Below, one piece after another: positions 25,414-34,023 of a stretch of 64,000 nucleotides of DNA (the stretch's first letter is position 1; each line of letters opens with the position of its first letter). Under the pieces are notes generated by a model, which worked only from the letters and a program-made list of their open reading frames with translations, had not been told where the DNA came from and did not search any database. Source of the DNA: Streptomyces sp. NBC_01288 (GTDB lineage: Bacteria > Actinomycetota > Actinomycetes > Streptomycetales > Streptomycetaceae); assembly GCF_035982055.1 (NCBI RefSeq), contig NZ_CP108427.1, positions 8,679,001 to 8,743,000 of the forward strand, given 5' to 3'. A program made the position numbers and the translations under genes.

Positions 25414-25638
25414 ATGTCTGATAGATCGATGTCAACGAGCCGCCTGTGGGCAGTCCTGCTCGGGGTCGACGCTGTGGCTACCGCGTCGGCGATCGTGGTG
25501 TGGAGGCAGAGCGGAACACCGTGGACCGAAACCTTGGTCAGTTCGGGTGTGGTTGCTCTTGCGGTCCCGATAGCCGGCCCATGGACGATAAAGCGGACCA
25601 GGGCAAGGGTCGAGGAAGCAATGCGGCAACAGCGTTGA
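25414..25638 (+). CDS. Small predicted membrane protein, unknown
   Basis: The 74-residue frame starts MSDRSMSTSRLWAVLLGVDA and has two hydrophobic stretches (about 11-30 and 40-58) followed by a basic tail, KRTRARVEEAMRQQR. Codon use is less GC-rich at third positions than in the neighbours (TCT, GAT, AGA, TCA near the start), which suggests recent acquisition or weak selection. There is no strong ribosome site and I recognise no family. It lies directly after the terminator of the importer operon and before a dispersed repeat. Confidence 0.45.
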   Translation: MSDRSMSTSRLWAVLLGVDAVATASAIVVWRQSGTPWTETLVSSGVVALAVPIAGPWTIKRTRARVEEAMRQQR

Positions 25639-25756
25639 TCCACGGTCTGGTCTTCGACCGCGCCGCCGAGAGGTGATCACCCACCAGCCGAACCGCCAGG
25701 CCGGCACCCCCAGCCCTCAATCGCACACCACGTCGTAAGTGACACAAGCGGTCCGG

Positions 25757-25785
25757 CAGCGCGCCCAGCCACAGCGGACCCGCAG
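25757..25785. repeat. Intergenic dispersed repeat, short copy B
   Basis: CAGCGCGCCCAGCCACAGCG followed by GACCCGCAG matches the right half of the copy at 7924-8001 and, more loosely, 46807-46857. It lies between two convergent gene ends. Confidence 0.5.
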
Positions 25786-25815
25786 TCGACGCACGGGCCT
25801 TCCAGCGGAGCACCA

Positions 25816-26715
25816 TCAGGGGTTCCAGAAGAACGACACGTGCGCCCGGTCGAAGCGGCGCTCGGCCAGATCCTGCTTCGGGATCACCCAGTGCAGGGTG
25901 GCGCCCTCCCGCCCGTTGAGACCGATGTCCCACTGGGCGAGCAGGGTCCACTCCTCGGGGGCGGGCAGTTCCGTGGCGTCGACGGACCCGGGTGTCGCCT
26001 CGGCGGCCCGGTGCCGACGCGCCTGCTCCGCCTCCGCCGCCGCGTCCGTGACGGGGTCCGTCTCCGTGCACTCGTGGGAGGCGTACCCGCCGATGTGCAG
26101 CGGGCCGTCGACGACGATGTCGCCGTACGTCTCCTCCCACACCTCGGCCAGGTCCCAGGCGCGGGGATGACCGGGGAGCGTGACGGTCTCGTCGCCGCCC
26201 TCGGGGGACGGGGCCAGGAAGTGGAACGGCAGGGAGACATCGGGCGCCAGCCGCAGTTCCTCCCGCGGGAACTGCTCGTAGACGGCGAGCGTCGCGCCGT
26301 CGAAGGACGTGTCCTCCTCCTCGCCGTAGACGCAGGGGTACTTCGTGTTCCGCTCCTCGACGGGTGTCCCCTCGGGGATGTACACGACCTCGCCGGCCGT
26401 ACCGCCGTAGTACGTCATCTCGGGGAAGCCGAAGAGCAACAGGCGGCCGTCGGGCGGCAGTCGGAGGCCTGTCGTCTCCTCGGGGAGGGCCGCGCAGTCG
26501 AGGGTGGCGAGTAACGGGAACCAGGGGTCCGGTGCGTCGGCGGGCAGCAGCAGCGGTCCGCCGAACCTGCCGGCGACCGGCCCGTCCCCGCCGGTGACGA
26601 GGGTCCCGGACGGGCGGGCGGTGGCGATCCACCGTTCGACGTCCTCGGGCGGTATCCCGCGCCCCAGTGCTTCCGCGCGGAAGGGTGCGAGCCGGTTGAT
26701 CAGGTCAGAATTCAT
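25816..26715 (-). CDS. DUF1963 (YwqG-like) protein
   Basis: The 299-residue cytoplasmic protein starts MNSDLINRLAPFRAEALGRG and shows the DUF1963 layout: RFGGPLLLPADAPDPWF, LDCAALPEETTGLRLPPDGR, LLLFGFPEMT, HIGGYASHECTETDP and, near the C terminus, LLAQWDIGLNGREGATLHWV. The family is structurally known from Bacillus YwqG, but its function is not established. ATG 26715 is used because homology starts there. It is divergent from the davA promoter region. Confidence 0.85.
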   Translation of the reverse strand: MNSDLINRLAPFRAEALGRGIPPEDVERWIATARPSGTLVTGGDGPVAGRFGGPLLLPADAPDPWFPLLATLDCAALPEETTGLRLPPDGRLLLFGFPEMTYYGGTAGEVVYIPEGTPVEERNTKYPCVYGEEEDTSFDGATLAVYEQFPREELRLAPDVSLPFHFLAPSPEGGDETVTLPGHPRAWDLAEVWEETYGDIVVDGPLHIGGYASHECTETDPVTDAAAEAEQARRHRAAEATPGSVDATELPAPEEWTLLAQWDIGLNGREGATLHWVIPKQDLAERRFDRAHVSFFWNP

Positions 26716-26785
26716 GGGCGGAAACCTACGCCCGGGGTCTGACAACCGGTTCGCCGCACCGGGAACGGCCGGCTCCCGCCAGGCA

Positions 26786-26845
26786 CGCAACGAATCGCCG
26801 CTCCGCCCCGCCCGCACGCAACGAACAGCTCACCGGCGCGCAACG
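26786..26845 (+). promoter_or_regulatory. Three phased CGCAACG boxes upstream of davA
   Basis: CGCAACG occurs at 26786, 26817 and 26839, spaced 31 and 22 bp, close to three and two helical turns. The first is part of CGCAACGAATC, identical to the box at 16326 before the cationic amino-acid permease, where the spacing is likewise 21 and 30 bp. The boxes end about 95 nt before the davA start. A shared Lrp/AsnC regulator is the natural reading but is not proven. Confidence 0.65.
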
Positions 26846-26939
26846 GCTCCTTCTTGTCCGGCCCGGCCCCGCAGCCGTACCGTCTAGGTGGGCCCCGATA
26901 GGTGGCTCTTCAACCTTTTCGTACCGGTGAGGAACACAC

Positions 26940-27728
26940 ATGCGCACCGCCCTCCTCCAGAGCTCCGGCCGCCCCGGCTCCGTCGTCGAGAACCTCAAGG
27001 TCCTCGACGAGGCCGCGGGCCGGGCCGCGGCCGGCGGTGCCGCGCTGCTCGCCGCGCCGGAGATGTTCCTCACCGGATACGCGATCGGCGACGACATCGG
27101 CCGCCTCGCCGAGCCCGCCGACGGCGACTCCGCCGACACGATCGCCGACATCGCCGGCCGCCACGGACTCGCGATCGCCTACGGCTACCCCGAGCGCGAC
27201 GGCGACGGCGTGTACAACTCCGCCCAGCTGATCTCCGCCGACGGCACCCGCCTCGCCAACTACCGCAAGACCCACCTCTTCGGCGACTTCGAGCGCACCC
27301 ACTTCACACCGGGCGAACAGCCGGTCGTCCAGGCCGAGTTGAACGGCCTGACCGTCGGCCTGATGATCTGCTACGACGTCGAGTTCCCGGAGCCCGTCCG
27401 CGCCCACGCCCTCGCCGGCACCGACCTGCTCCTCGTCCCGACGGCGAACATGCACCCGTTCCAGTTCGTCGCCGAGGCCCTGGTCCCGGTGCGGGCCTGG
27501 GAGAACCAGATGTACGTGGCGTACATCAACCGCATCGGCCAGGAAGGGGAGTTCGACTTCTTCGGCCTCTCCACCCTCGCCGGTCCCGACGGAGTGGCCC
27601 GCACCCGCGCCGGCCGGGGCGAGGAACTCCTCCTCTCGGACCTGGACCCCGAGTTCCTGGCCAACTCCCGTGCGGCGAACCCGTATCTGACGGACCGTCG
27701 CCCCGGCCTCTACGGGTCCCTCGCCTGA
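26940..27728 (+). CDS. davA: Nitrilase-superfamily amidase, 5-aminovaleramidase (DavA) type
   Basis: The 262-residue hydrolase has the Glu-Lys-Cys triad: Glu41 in APEMFLTGY, Lys110 in NYRKTHLFGDFERT and Cys144 in GLMICYDVEFPE. Its length and the segments AIAYGYPERDGDGVYNSAQL and LLVPTANMHPFQF follow Pseudomonas DavA, which hydrolyses 5-aminovaleramide to 5-aminovalerate and ammonia (compared from memory). It lies 62 nt before a lysine-2-monooxygenase-like gene, the enzyme that makes that amide, so the two should act in sequence. It starts at ATG with GAGGAA upstream and is preceded by three GCAAC boxes. Confidence 0.88.
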   Translation: MRTALLQSSGRPGSVVENLKVLDEAAGRAAAGGAALLAAPEMFLTGYAIGDDIGRLAEPADGDSADTIADIAGRHGLAIAYGYPERDGDGVYNSAQLISADGTRLANYRKTHLFGDFERTHFTPGEQPVVQAELNGLTVGLMICYDVEFPEPVRAHALAGTDLLLVPTANMHPFQFVAEALVPVRAWENQMYVAYINRIGQEGEFDFFGLSTLAGPDGVARTRAGRGEELLLSDLDPEFLANSRAANPYLTDRRPGLYGSLA

Positions 27729-27790
27729 ACCCCCAGCCTTCGCCTTCCCTTTAAAGCTTTCAAAGCTTTGTCGCTAGGAGTCCGTACCCC

Positions 27791-29503
27791 ATGACGTCCA
27801 CGGTGCCCAACGCCGTCCAGCACGCCGACGAGCGGCAGCCGCCGATCACCATGTTCGGGCCGGACTTCCCGTACGCGTACGACGACTTCCTCGCCCACCC
27901 GGCGGGCCTCGGTCAGATACCCGCGACCGAGCACGGCACCGAAGTCGCGGTGATCGGCGGCGGGTTGTCCGGCATCGTGGCCGCCTACGAGCTGATGAAG
28001 ATGGGTCTCAAGCCCGTCGTCTACGAGGCCGACCAGATCGGCGGGCGGCTGCGGACCGTCGGCTTCGACGGGTGCGACCCCTCCCTCACCGCCGAGATGG
28101 GCGCGATGCGCTTCCCGCCCTCCTCCACCGCCCTCCAGCACTACATCGACCTGGTGGGACTTGAGACCCGGCCGTTCCCCAACCCCCTTGCGGAGGCGAC
28201 CCCTTCGACGGTCGTCGACCTCAAGGGCGAGTCGCACTACGCGACCACCGTCGACGACCTCCCGCAGGTCTACCGCGACGTGATGCACGCCTGGAACGCC
28301 TGCCTCGAAGAGGGCGCCGACTTCTCCGACATGAACCGTGCCATGCGCGAACGCGACGTCCCGCGCATCCGCGAGATCTGGTCGAAGCTCGTCGAGAAAC
28401 TCGACAACCAGACCTTCTACGGCTTCCTCTGCGACTCCGCGTCCTTCAAGTCCTTCCGGCACCGCGAGATCTTCGGCCAGGTCGGCTTCGGCACCGGCGG
28501 CTGGGACACCGACTTCCCCAACTCGATCCTCGAAATCCTGCGCGTCGTCTACACCGAGGCCGACGACCACCACCGCGGCATCGTCGGCGGCTCCCAGCAA
28601 CTCCCGCTCCGCCTCTGGGACCGCGAGCCGCAGAAGATCGTCCACTGGCCCTACGGCACCTCGCTGGCCTCGCTGCACGTGGGCGGCGAACCCCGCCCCG
28701 CCGTGACCCGGCTGCACCGCACGGCAGGCAACGGCATCACGGTGACGGACGCGAACGGCGACATCCGCACCTACCAGGCGGCGATCTTCACCGCCCAGTC
28801 CTGGATGCTGCTCTCCAAGATCGCCTGCGACGACTCGCTCTTCCCGATCGACCACTGGACCGCGATCGAGCGCACCCACTACATGGAGTCGAGCAAGCTC
28901 TTCGTTCCGGTCGACCGGCCGTTCTGGCTGGACAAGGCCGTCGACGACAGGGGAAATCCGACGGGGCGGGACGTCATGTCGATGACCCTCACCGACCGTA
29001 TGACACGCGGGACTTACCTCCTCGACGACGGCCCGGACAGGCCCGCCGTCATCTGCCTCTCGTACACCTGGTGCGACGACAGCCTCAAGTGGCTGCCGCT
29101 GTCCGCGAACGAGCGGATGGAGGTCATGCTGAAGTCGCTCGGCGAGATCTACCCGAAGGTCGACATCAGGAAGCACGTCATCGGCAACCCGGTGACCGTC
29201 TCCTGGGAGAACGAGCCCTATTTCATGGGTGCGTTCAAGGCCAACCTGCCCGGCCACTACCGCTACCAGCGGCGCCTGTTCACCCACTTCATGCAGGACC
29301 GGCTGCCGGAGGACAAGCGGGGCGTCTTCCTCGCCGGCGACGACATCTCCTGGACCGCAGGCTGGGCCGAGGGCGCCGTCCAGACCGCCCTGAACGCGGT
29401 CTGGGGCGTCATGCACCAACTCGGCGGCACGACCGACCCGACCAACCCCGGTCCCGGGGACGTCTACGACACGATCGCGCCGGTCGAACTGCCGGAGGAC
29501 TGA
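27791..29503 (+). CDS. davB: Flavin monooxygenase of the L-lysine 2-monooxygenase (DavB) type
   Basis: The 570-residue flavoprotein belongs to the amine-oxidase group that includes tryptophan, phenylalanine and lysine 2-monooxygenases, which oxidatively decarboxylate an amino acid to an amide. It opens ITMFGPDFPYAYDDFLAHPA, with the FAD dinucleotide fold GGGLSG at 56-61 and GGRLRTVGFDG after it, and closes GVFLAGDDISWTAGWAEGAV. These segments closely match Pseudomonas putida DavB (from memory), better than RebO- or IaaM-type enzymes. With davA it would turn L-lysine into 5-aminovalerate. The short spacer before it holds an AT-rich direct repeat (AAAGCTTT twice). A weak hairpin (29498-29516) follows the stop. 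Confidence 0.87.
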   Translation: MTSTVPNAVQHADERQPPITMFGPDFPYAYDDFLAHPAGLGQIPATEHGTEVAVIGGGLSGIVAAYELMKMGLKPVVYEADQIGGRLRTVGFDGCDPSLTAEMGAMRFPPSSTALQHYIDLVGLETRPFPNPLAEATPSTVVDLKGESHYATTVDDLPQVYRDVMHAWNACLEEGADFSDMNRAMRERDVPRIREIWSKLVEKLDNQTFYGFLCDSASFKSFRHREIFGQVGFGTGGWDTDFPNSILEILRVVYTEADDHHRGIVGGSQQLPLRLWDREPQKIVHWPYGTSLASLHVGGEPRPAVTRLHRTAGNGITVTDANGDIRTYQAAIFTAQSWMLLSKIACDDSLFPIDHWTAIERTHYMESSKLFVPVDRPFWLDKAVDDRGNPTGRDVMSMTLTDRMTRGTYLLDDGPDRPAVICLSYTWCDDSLKWLPLSANERMEVMLKSLGEIYPKVDIRKHVIGNPVTVSWENEPYFMGAFKANLPGHYRYQRRLFTHFMQDRLPEDKRGVFLAGDDISWTAGWAEGAVQTALNAVWGVMHQLGGTTDPTNPGPGDVYDTIAPVELPED

Positions 29504-29528
29504 CGGGAGTTCAGTCAGCCGGAGTTCT

Positions 29529-30458
29529 TCAGACCCCGGCGGCCCGTGCCTTCTCGTACACCTCCGCGGCGACGTCCTTGAGCTCCTGGGCATCGCGCGG
29601 GGTGGTCTGGAGGTCGATCAGGATCTCCTCCAGGCCGACCGCCGCGTGGGCCACGAGGTCCTCGACGATCTGGTCGGCGCTGCCCTGGAAGGGCTGGCGG
29701 TCCGGTCCGTCGTAGGGCTTCGCCGTGTACACGGTGTTGACCCGCATGACGGTCTGGATCGGTTCGGTGCGCCCGCGTTCGGCCGCCAGGTCCTGCAAAT
29801 CCCGCCACTGGGCGGCGAGTTGCTCCGCTCCCATGCCCACCGGCAGCCAGCCGTCGGCATGGTCGACCAGTCGCCGCTGGGCCTTCTTGTTGCCCGCGGC
29901 CAGCATGATCGGGATCGGCCGGGCGGGTTTGGGGCCGACCACGGCGGAGGCTATCTTCGTCAGCTGCCCGTCGTACGTCACCGGGTCGGGGCCCCAGACC
30001 GCCCGGCACACCTCGATCAGCTCGTCGAGGACCTTGCCGCGCTCCGCGAACGGCCGGATGCCGGAGGCGGCGTACTCGTCGAGCGACCAGCCGGTGCCCA
30101 GGCCCGCGATCACCCGGCCGCCGCTCGCCGCGTCCAACGAGGCCAGTGACTTAGCGAGTTGGAAGGGAGTGTGCAGCGGCGCCACCAGCACGCTGCTGCC
30201 CAGCCGTGCCCGCTCGGTGACCGCGGCGGCGAGGGTGAGGGTGACCAGGGGCTCGGCCACGTTCCGGTACGCGTCCGGCCAGGGGAGGCCCTCGATGCCG
30301 TACAGGCCCTGGGTGGCCGGCTCAGGGAAGAGGGCCCGCTCGAAGACCCACAGGCTGTCGTAGCCGATCTCCTCGGCGGCGCGGGCCACGTCGGGAACGT
30401 CCGTGCCGATGGTGTACTGGTGCATCTGGGGGAGGCTGAGGCCGAGCCGAGTCGTCAT
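29529..30458 (-). CDS. LLM-class F420-dependent oxidoreductase
   Basis: The 309-residue luciferase-like TIM barrel starts MTTRLGLSLPQMHQYTIGTD, followed by ARAAEEIGYDSLWVFERALF, RARLGSSVLVAPLHTPFQLA and the conserved GGRVIAGLGTGWSLDEYAASG. This combination marks the F420-binding actinobacterial branch. Substrate is not predictable. It is convergent with davB (25 nt between stops), so it is not in the lysine operon. Confidence 0.88.
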   Translation of the reverse strand: MTTRLGLSLPQMHQYTIGTDVPDVARAAEEIGYDSLWVFERALFPEPATQGLYGIEGLPWPDAYRNVAEPLVTLTLAAAVTERARLGSSVLVAPLHTPFQLAKSLASLDAASGGRVIAGLGTGWSLDEYAASGIRPFAERGKVLDELIEVCRAVWGPDPVTYDGQLTKIASAVVGPKPARPIPIMLAAGNKKAQRRLVDHADGWLPVGMGAEQLAAQWRDLQDLAAERGRTEPIQTVMRVNTVYTAKPYDGPDRQPFQGSADQIVEDLVAHAAVGLEEILIDLQTTPRDAQELKDVAAEVYEKARAAGV

Positions 30459-30551
30459 ACCGGTGCTCCTTCGCGTCGGGTGCGTCCGTCAACGTAGGGC
30501 GATCACCGGAGGATTCCGAGGCGGCTCGCGCGTCGACCGGATCAGGCCACC

Positions 30552-31238
30552 TCAGTCGGGCAGCGGCGTGAGCATCATGCGGCCCGCGAACCCCACCGCC
30601 GCGTCCAGCCGTTCGGTGAACTCCTCGGCGACATCCGGCAGTCCACGCAGCGCCCACAGCGCCCGCGCCGCCGTCCAGGTGGCCTCGCGGGCCCGCTCCA
30701 GACTCCACGAGCCGAGCAGATGCGTGAGCGGATCGGCGATCTGGAACAGGTCGGGCCCCGGCATCAGTTCCTCGCGGACGCGCTCCTCCAGCGACACGAG
30801 GAGATCGCCCACGCGGTCGAACTCGTCCTCCAGCTCGGCCGGTTCGCAGTCGAGCGTGCGACAGGCGTCCACGACGGCGAGCGCGAGATCGTGGCCGATG
30901 TGCGCGTTGATGCCGGACAGGGCGAACTGCAGTGGTCGTACCCCGGGATGGCGCCGGAGCTGGAACAGCGGGCGCCAACAGGCGGGCGGGCGGCGCCCGT
31001 CGGCCGCCGTGTCCACGGCCGCCAGGTATCGCTCCGCGAACCGCACGTCCAGCGTGATCGCGGCCCGCGCGTCCGCGAACCGCCCGGCGTCGACGCTCCG
31101 GTCGACCGCCTCCGTGACGGCGAGATAGACGCGGTTGAACACCGCGATCCCGTCCCGGGCGGGCAGTTCCTCGTCGAGCGCGCGCAGCCGGGAGACGACC
31201 TTGTCCACGGGTGTGGTGAAGTGTGCCAATTGCCCCAT
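30552..31238 (-). CDS. DUF5995-family protein
   Basis: The 228-residue protein begins MGQLAHFTTPVDKVVSRLRA and contains DGIAVFNRVYLAVTEAVD, FAERYLAAVDTA and the characteristic FALSGINAHIGHDLALAVVD. This all-helical family is widespread in actinobacteria and of unknown function; two histidines in NAHIGHD could bind metal. No signal peptide. Divergent from the GH6 gene. Confidence 0.85.
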   Translation of the reverse strand: MGQLAHFTTPVDKVVSRLRALDEELPARDGIAVFNRVYLAVTEAVDRSVDAGRFADARAAITLDVRFAERYLAAVDTAADGRRPPACWRPLFQLRRHPGVRPLQFALSGINAHIGHDLALAVVDACRTLDCEPAELEDEFDRVGDLLVSLEERVREELMPGPDLFQIADPLTHLLGSWSLERAREATWTAARALWALRGLPDVAEEFTERLDAAVGFAGRMMLTPLPD

Positions 31239-31337
31239 GGGGGCAGCGTCCCAGCCCTAGGCTGACCGAGGTGCCGCCGGGCCCGACACTTCCCCAGAAC
31301 GGGGGAACGGGTCCGGTGCGCGGGAGGGGGCGGCAGC

Positions 31338-32504
31338 GTGTCAGGTTCACGGGGCCGGCGGCGCGGGCGGGTCGCCCGACGGAGCGTGCTGGTCGTGGCC
31401 GCGTCGGTCGTGGTCGCGGTCGGCACCGTGACCGGGATGATCAACGCGCTGGACGACGAGCGCGGTGCGAACGAGGCACGGCCCGACGGGACCGGGGCGA
31501 CACTGCTGGTGCCGTTGCCTGACGTGCCGTCAACACCCGTGTCCGCAAAGGCCAGTTCCTCGGCCTCCACCTCCGCCCGGCCGAAGAAGACCGCCTCGCC
31601 GTCTCCCGCGAAGACCGGCGGGAAGCAGTCGGCGGCCGTCTCCCCGAGCCTCTACCGCCACCCCGAGTCCCAGGTCCTCGACTGGGTCCGCGCTCACCCC
31701 GACGACCCCCGTACCGAGGTCATAGAGTCCCGGATCGCCGATCAGCCGGCGGCGGTGTGGTTCGCGGACTTCACACCGTCGACGATCACCTCCCGGGTCC
31801 GCGCGGTCACTTCGGGGGCCGCCGCGCAGGGCCGGGTGCCGGTGGTCGTGCCGTACGCGATCCCGGACCGCGACTGCGGCGGGGCGTCCGAGGGCGGGGC
31901 CTCGGACTTCGACGCGTACGACGGGTGGATCGACAGCTTCGCGGCGGGGCTGGGTTCCAGGGAGGTCGTGGTCATCCTGGAACCCGACTCGATAGCCCAG
32001 GCCGACTGCCTCTCCGAGGCCCAACGCGCCGACCGCTTCGAGGCGTTGGCCCGCGCGGGCCGCGTCCTGAAGGCCGCCGACCCGAAGGTCCGCGTGTACT
32101 ACGACGCGGGCCACTCCGATTGGAACCCGGCCGCTCAACAGGCGGCCCTGCTCAAGCAGGCGGGCGCGGCCTCCGCCGACTCCTCCGACGGGATCTACAG
32201 CAACGTCTCGAACTTCCACGCCACTTCGGCCGAGATCGCCTACGACCGGCAGGTGCTGGATGCCCTCGGCGGTCCCGCGGGTCTCGGTGCGGTCATCGAC
32301 ACCAGCCGCAACGGCAACGGCTCCCCGGCCGACGGCCAGTGGTGCGATCCGGCGGGCCGGAAGATCGGCCGGGCGCCGACGCTGAACACCGGGGAGGCGC
32401 GGATCGACGGCTATCTGTGGGTCAAGTTGCCGGGGGAGTCGGACGGTTGCCGGGGCGCGGCCGGCACGTTCACGGCGTCGTACGCCTACGACTTGGCGCG
32501 CTGA
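31338..32504 (+). CDS. Secreted glycoside hydrolase family 6 (beta-1,4-glucanase type)
   Basis: The 388-residue protein has a basic N terminus and a membrane-anchor-like signal (RSVLVVAASVVVAVGTVTGM), then an Ala/Ser/Pro/Lys-rich linker (about 45-105), then a GH6 catalytic domain. GH6 landmarks are PYAIPDRDCG (172-181), which holds the catalytic-acid region, VVILEPDSIAQADC (about 211-224) and WVKLPGESDGC near the end. The enzymes invert beta-1,4-glucan bonds. The signal lacks a clear cleavage site, so it may stay membrane-tethered. GTG start behind a G-rich site. Its last 19 nt overlap the convergent permease gene. Confidence 0.9.
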   Translation: MSGSRGRRRGRVARRSVLVVAASVVVAVGTVTGMINALDDERGANEARPDGTGATLLVPLPDVPSTPVSAKASSSASTSARPKKTASPSPAKTGGKQSAAVSPSLYRHPESQVLDWVRAHPDDPRTEVIESRIADQPAAVWFADFTPSTITSRVRAVTSGAAAQGRVPVVVPYAIPDRDCGGASEGGASDFDAYDGWIDSFAAGLGSREVVVILEPDSIAQADCLSEAQRADRFEALARAGRVLKAADPKVRVYYDAGHSDWNPAAQQAALLKQAGAASADSSDGIYSNVSNFHATSAEIAYDRQVLDALGGPAGLGAVIDTSRNGNGSPADGQWCDPAGRKIGRAPTLNTGEARIDGYLWVKLPGESDGCRGAAGTFTASYAYDLAR

Positions 32505-33901
32505 CCCGGCTGGCCAGTGTCGGCTTCGCCCGGTGAGTCGTACGCCGACGTCCCCTCGTCCAGCAGCGGCTGGTCCGTCTTGAGGTGGGCGGGCGCGAGG
32601 AAGCGCAGGGCGTGGTAGCCGGTGATGACGACGAGCGTGCCCAGGGCGATACCGCTGAGGGTGAAGTTGTCGGTGAACTTGATGGTGACGCCGCCGACGC
32701 CGATGATGATGCCCGCCGCGGCCGGTACCAGGTTCAGCGGATTGCGCAGGTCCACACCGGAGTTGAGCCAGATCTGCGCGCCGAGCAGGCCGATCATGCC
32801 GTAGAGGATGACGGTGATCCCGCCGAGCACCCCGCCCGGGATCGCGGCCACGATGGCGCCGAACTTGGGGCAGAGGCCGAAGAGGAGCGCGAAGCCGGCG
32901 GCGGCCCAGTAGGCGGCGGTGGAGTAGACGCGGGTCGCGGCCATCACGCCGATGTTCTCGGAGTAGGTCGTGTTGGGCGGGCCGCCGACGGCGGTCGACA
33001 GCATCGAGGCGACGCCGTCCGCCGAGATCGCGGTGCCCAGCTTGTCGTCCAGCGAGTCGCCGGTCATCTCGCCAACTGCCTTGACGTGCCCGGCGTTCTC
33101 GGCGACCAGTGCGATCACCACCGGGAGCGCGACCAGGATCGCCGACCACTGGAAGGACGGTCCGTGGAAGGACGGCAGCCCGACCCAGTCGGCCCTGCCG
33201 ACGGCGGAGAGGTTCAGGCGCCAGTGGTCGGTGACCTCGCCGCTCGCGCTCATCGAGTGGATGCGGCCGAAGATCCGGTCGAACGCCCAGGAGACGCCGT
33301 AGCCGAAGACCAGGCCCAGGAAGATCGCGACGCGGGACCAGAAACCACGCAGACAGACGACGGCCAGACCGGTGAACGCCATGACCAGCAGGGCCGTCCA
33401 CTGGTCCTGCGGCCAGTACGTCGCGGCGGTGACCGGGGCGAGGTTGAAGCCGATCAGCATGACCACCGCGCCGGTGACGATCGGCGGCATCGCGGCGTGG
33501 ATGATCCGCGCCCCGAACCGCTGCACGGCGACCCCGACCAGGAACAGCACGACCCCGACGACGAACACCGCGCCGGTCACCGTCGCACTGGTCCCGCCCT
33601 GCGCGCGGATCACCGCGGCCACGCCCACGAAGGACAGCGAACAGCCGAGGTAGCTGGGCACCCGGCCCCTGGTCGCGAGCAGGAAGATCACGGTCGCGAC
33701 GCCGGACATCATGATCGCGAGGTTGGGGTCCAGGCCCATCAGGACCGGCGCCACGAAGGACGCCCCGAACATCGCGACCACGTGTTGGGCGCCGAGCCCG
33801 ATCGTGCGCGGCCAGGAGAGGCGTTCGTCGGGGCGGACGACCGCTCCGGGCGCGGGCGTCCGCCCGTCACCGTGCAGCTTCCAGCGCACGCCGAGGTCCA
33901 T
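32486..33901 (-). CDS. NCS2-family nucleobase (uracil/xanthine) permease
   Basis: The 471-residue membrane protein shows the uracil-permease pattern: GLGAQHVVAMFGASFVAPVL early, PSYLGCSLSFVGVAAVI, FQWSAILVALPVVIALVAEN with the conserved transport glutamate, and LSTAVGGPPNTTYSENIGVM, the NCS2 signature. About 14 segments. It most resembles UraA-type uracil transporters, though xanthine/uric-acid specificity cannot be excluded. No pyrimidine genes adjoin it. Its 3' end overlaps the GH6 gene by 19 nt on the opposite strand. Confidence 0.92.
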   Translation of the reverse strand: MDLGVRWKLHGDGRTPAPGAVVRPDERLSWPRTIGLGAQHVVAMFGASFVAPVLMGLDPNLAIMMSGVATVIFLLATRGRVPSYLGCSLSFVGVAAVIRAQGGTSATVTGAVFVVGVVLFLVGVAVQRFGARIIHAAMPPIVTGAVVMLIGFNLAPVTAATYWPQDQWTALLVMAFTGLAVVCLRGFWSRVAIFLGLVFGYGVSWAFDRIFGRIHSMSASGEVTDHWRLNLSAVGRADWVGLPSFHGPSFQWSAILVALPVVIALVAENAGHVKAVGEMTGDSLDDKLGTAISADGVASMLSTAVGGPPNTTYSENIGVMAATRVYSTAAYWAAAGFALLFGLCPKFGAIVAAIPGGVLGGITVILYGMIGLLGAQIWLNSGVDLRNPLNLVPAAAGIIIGVGGVTIKFTDNFTLSGIALGTLVVITGYHALRFLAPAHLKTDQPLLDEGTSAYDSPGEADTGQPGQRAKS

Positions 33902-34023
33902 GGTGGGGTTCGCTTTCTCTGTACGTGAAATCGGTCCGGACCATTGTCACGGCTACCTGGCGGTTCTACGCTCGCACGGTTCCACTCATGAACAGTGTTC
34001 ACATACCTGATCGGAGTTGATCG

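Noticed and set aside
29511..29593. Antisense long frame over davB
   Set aside because: The 627-codon minus frame (27710-29593) has no recognisable domain and mirrors the davB coding region.
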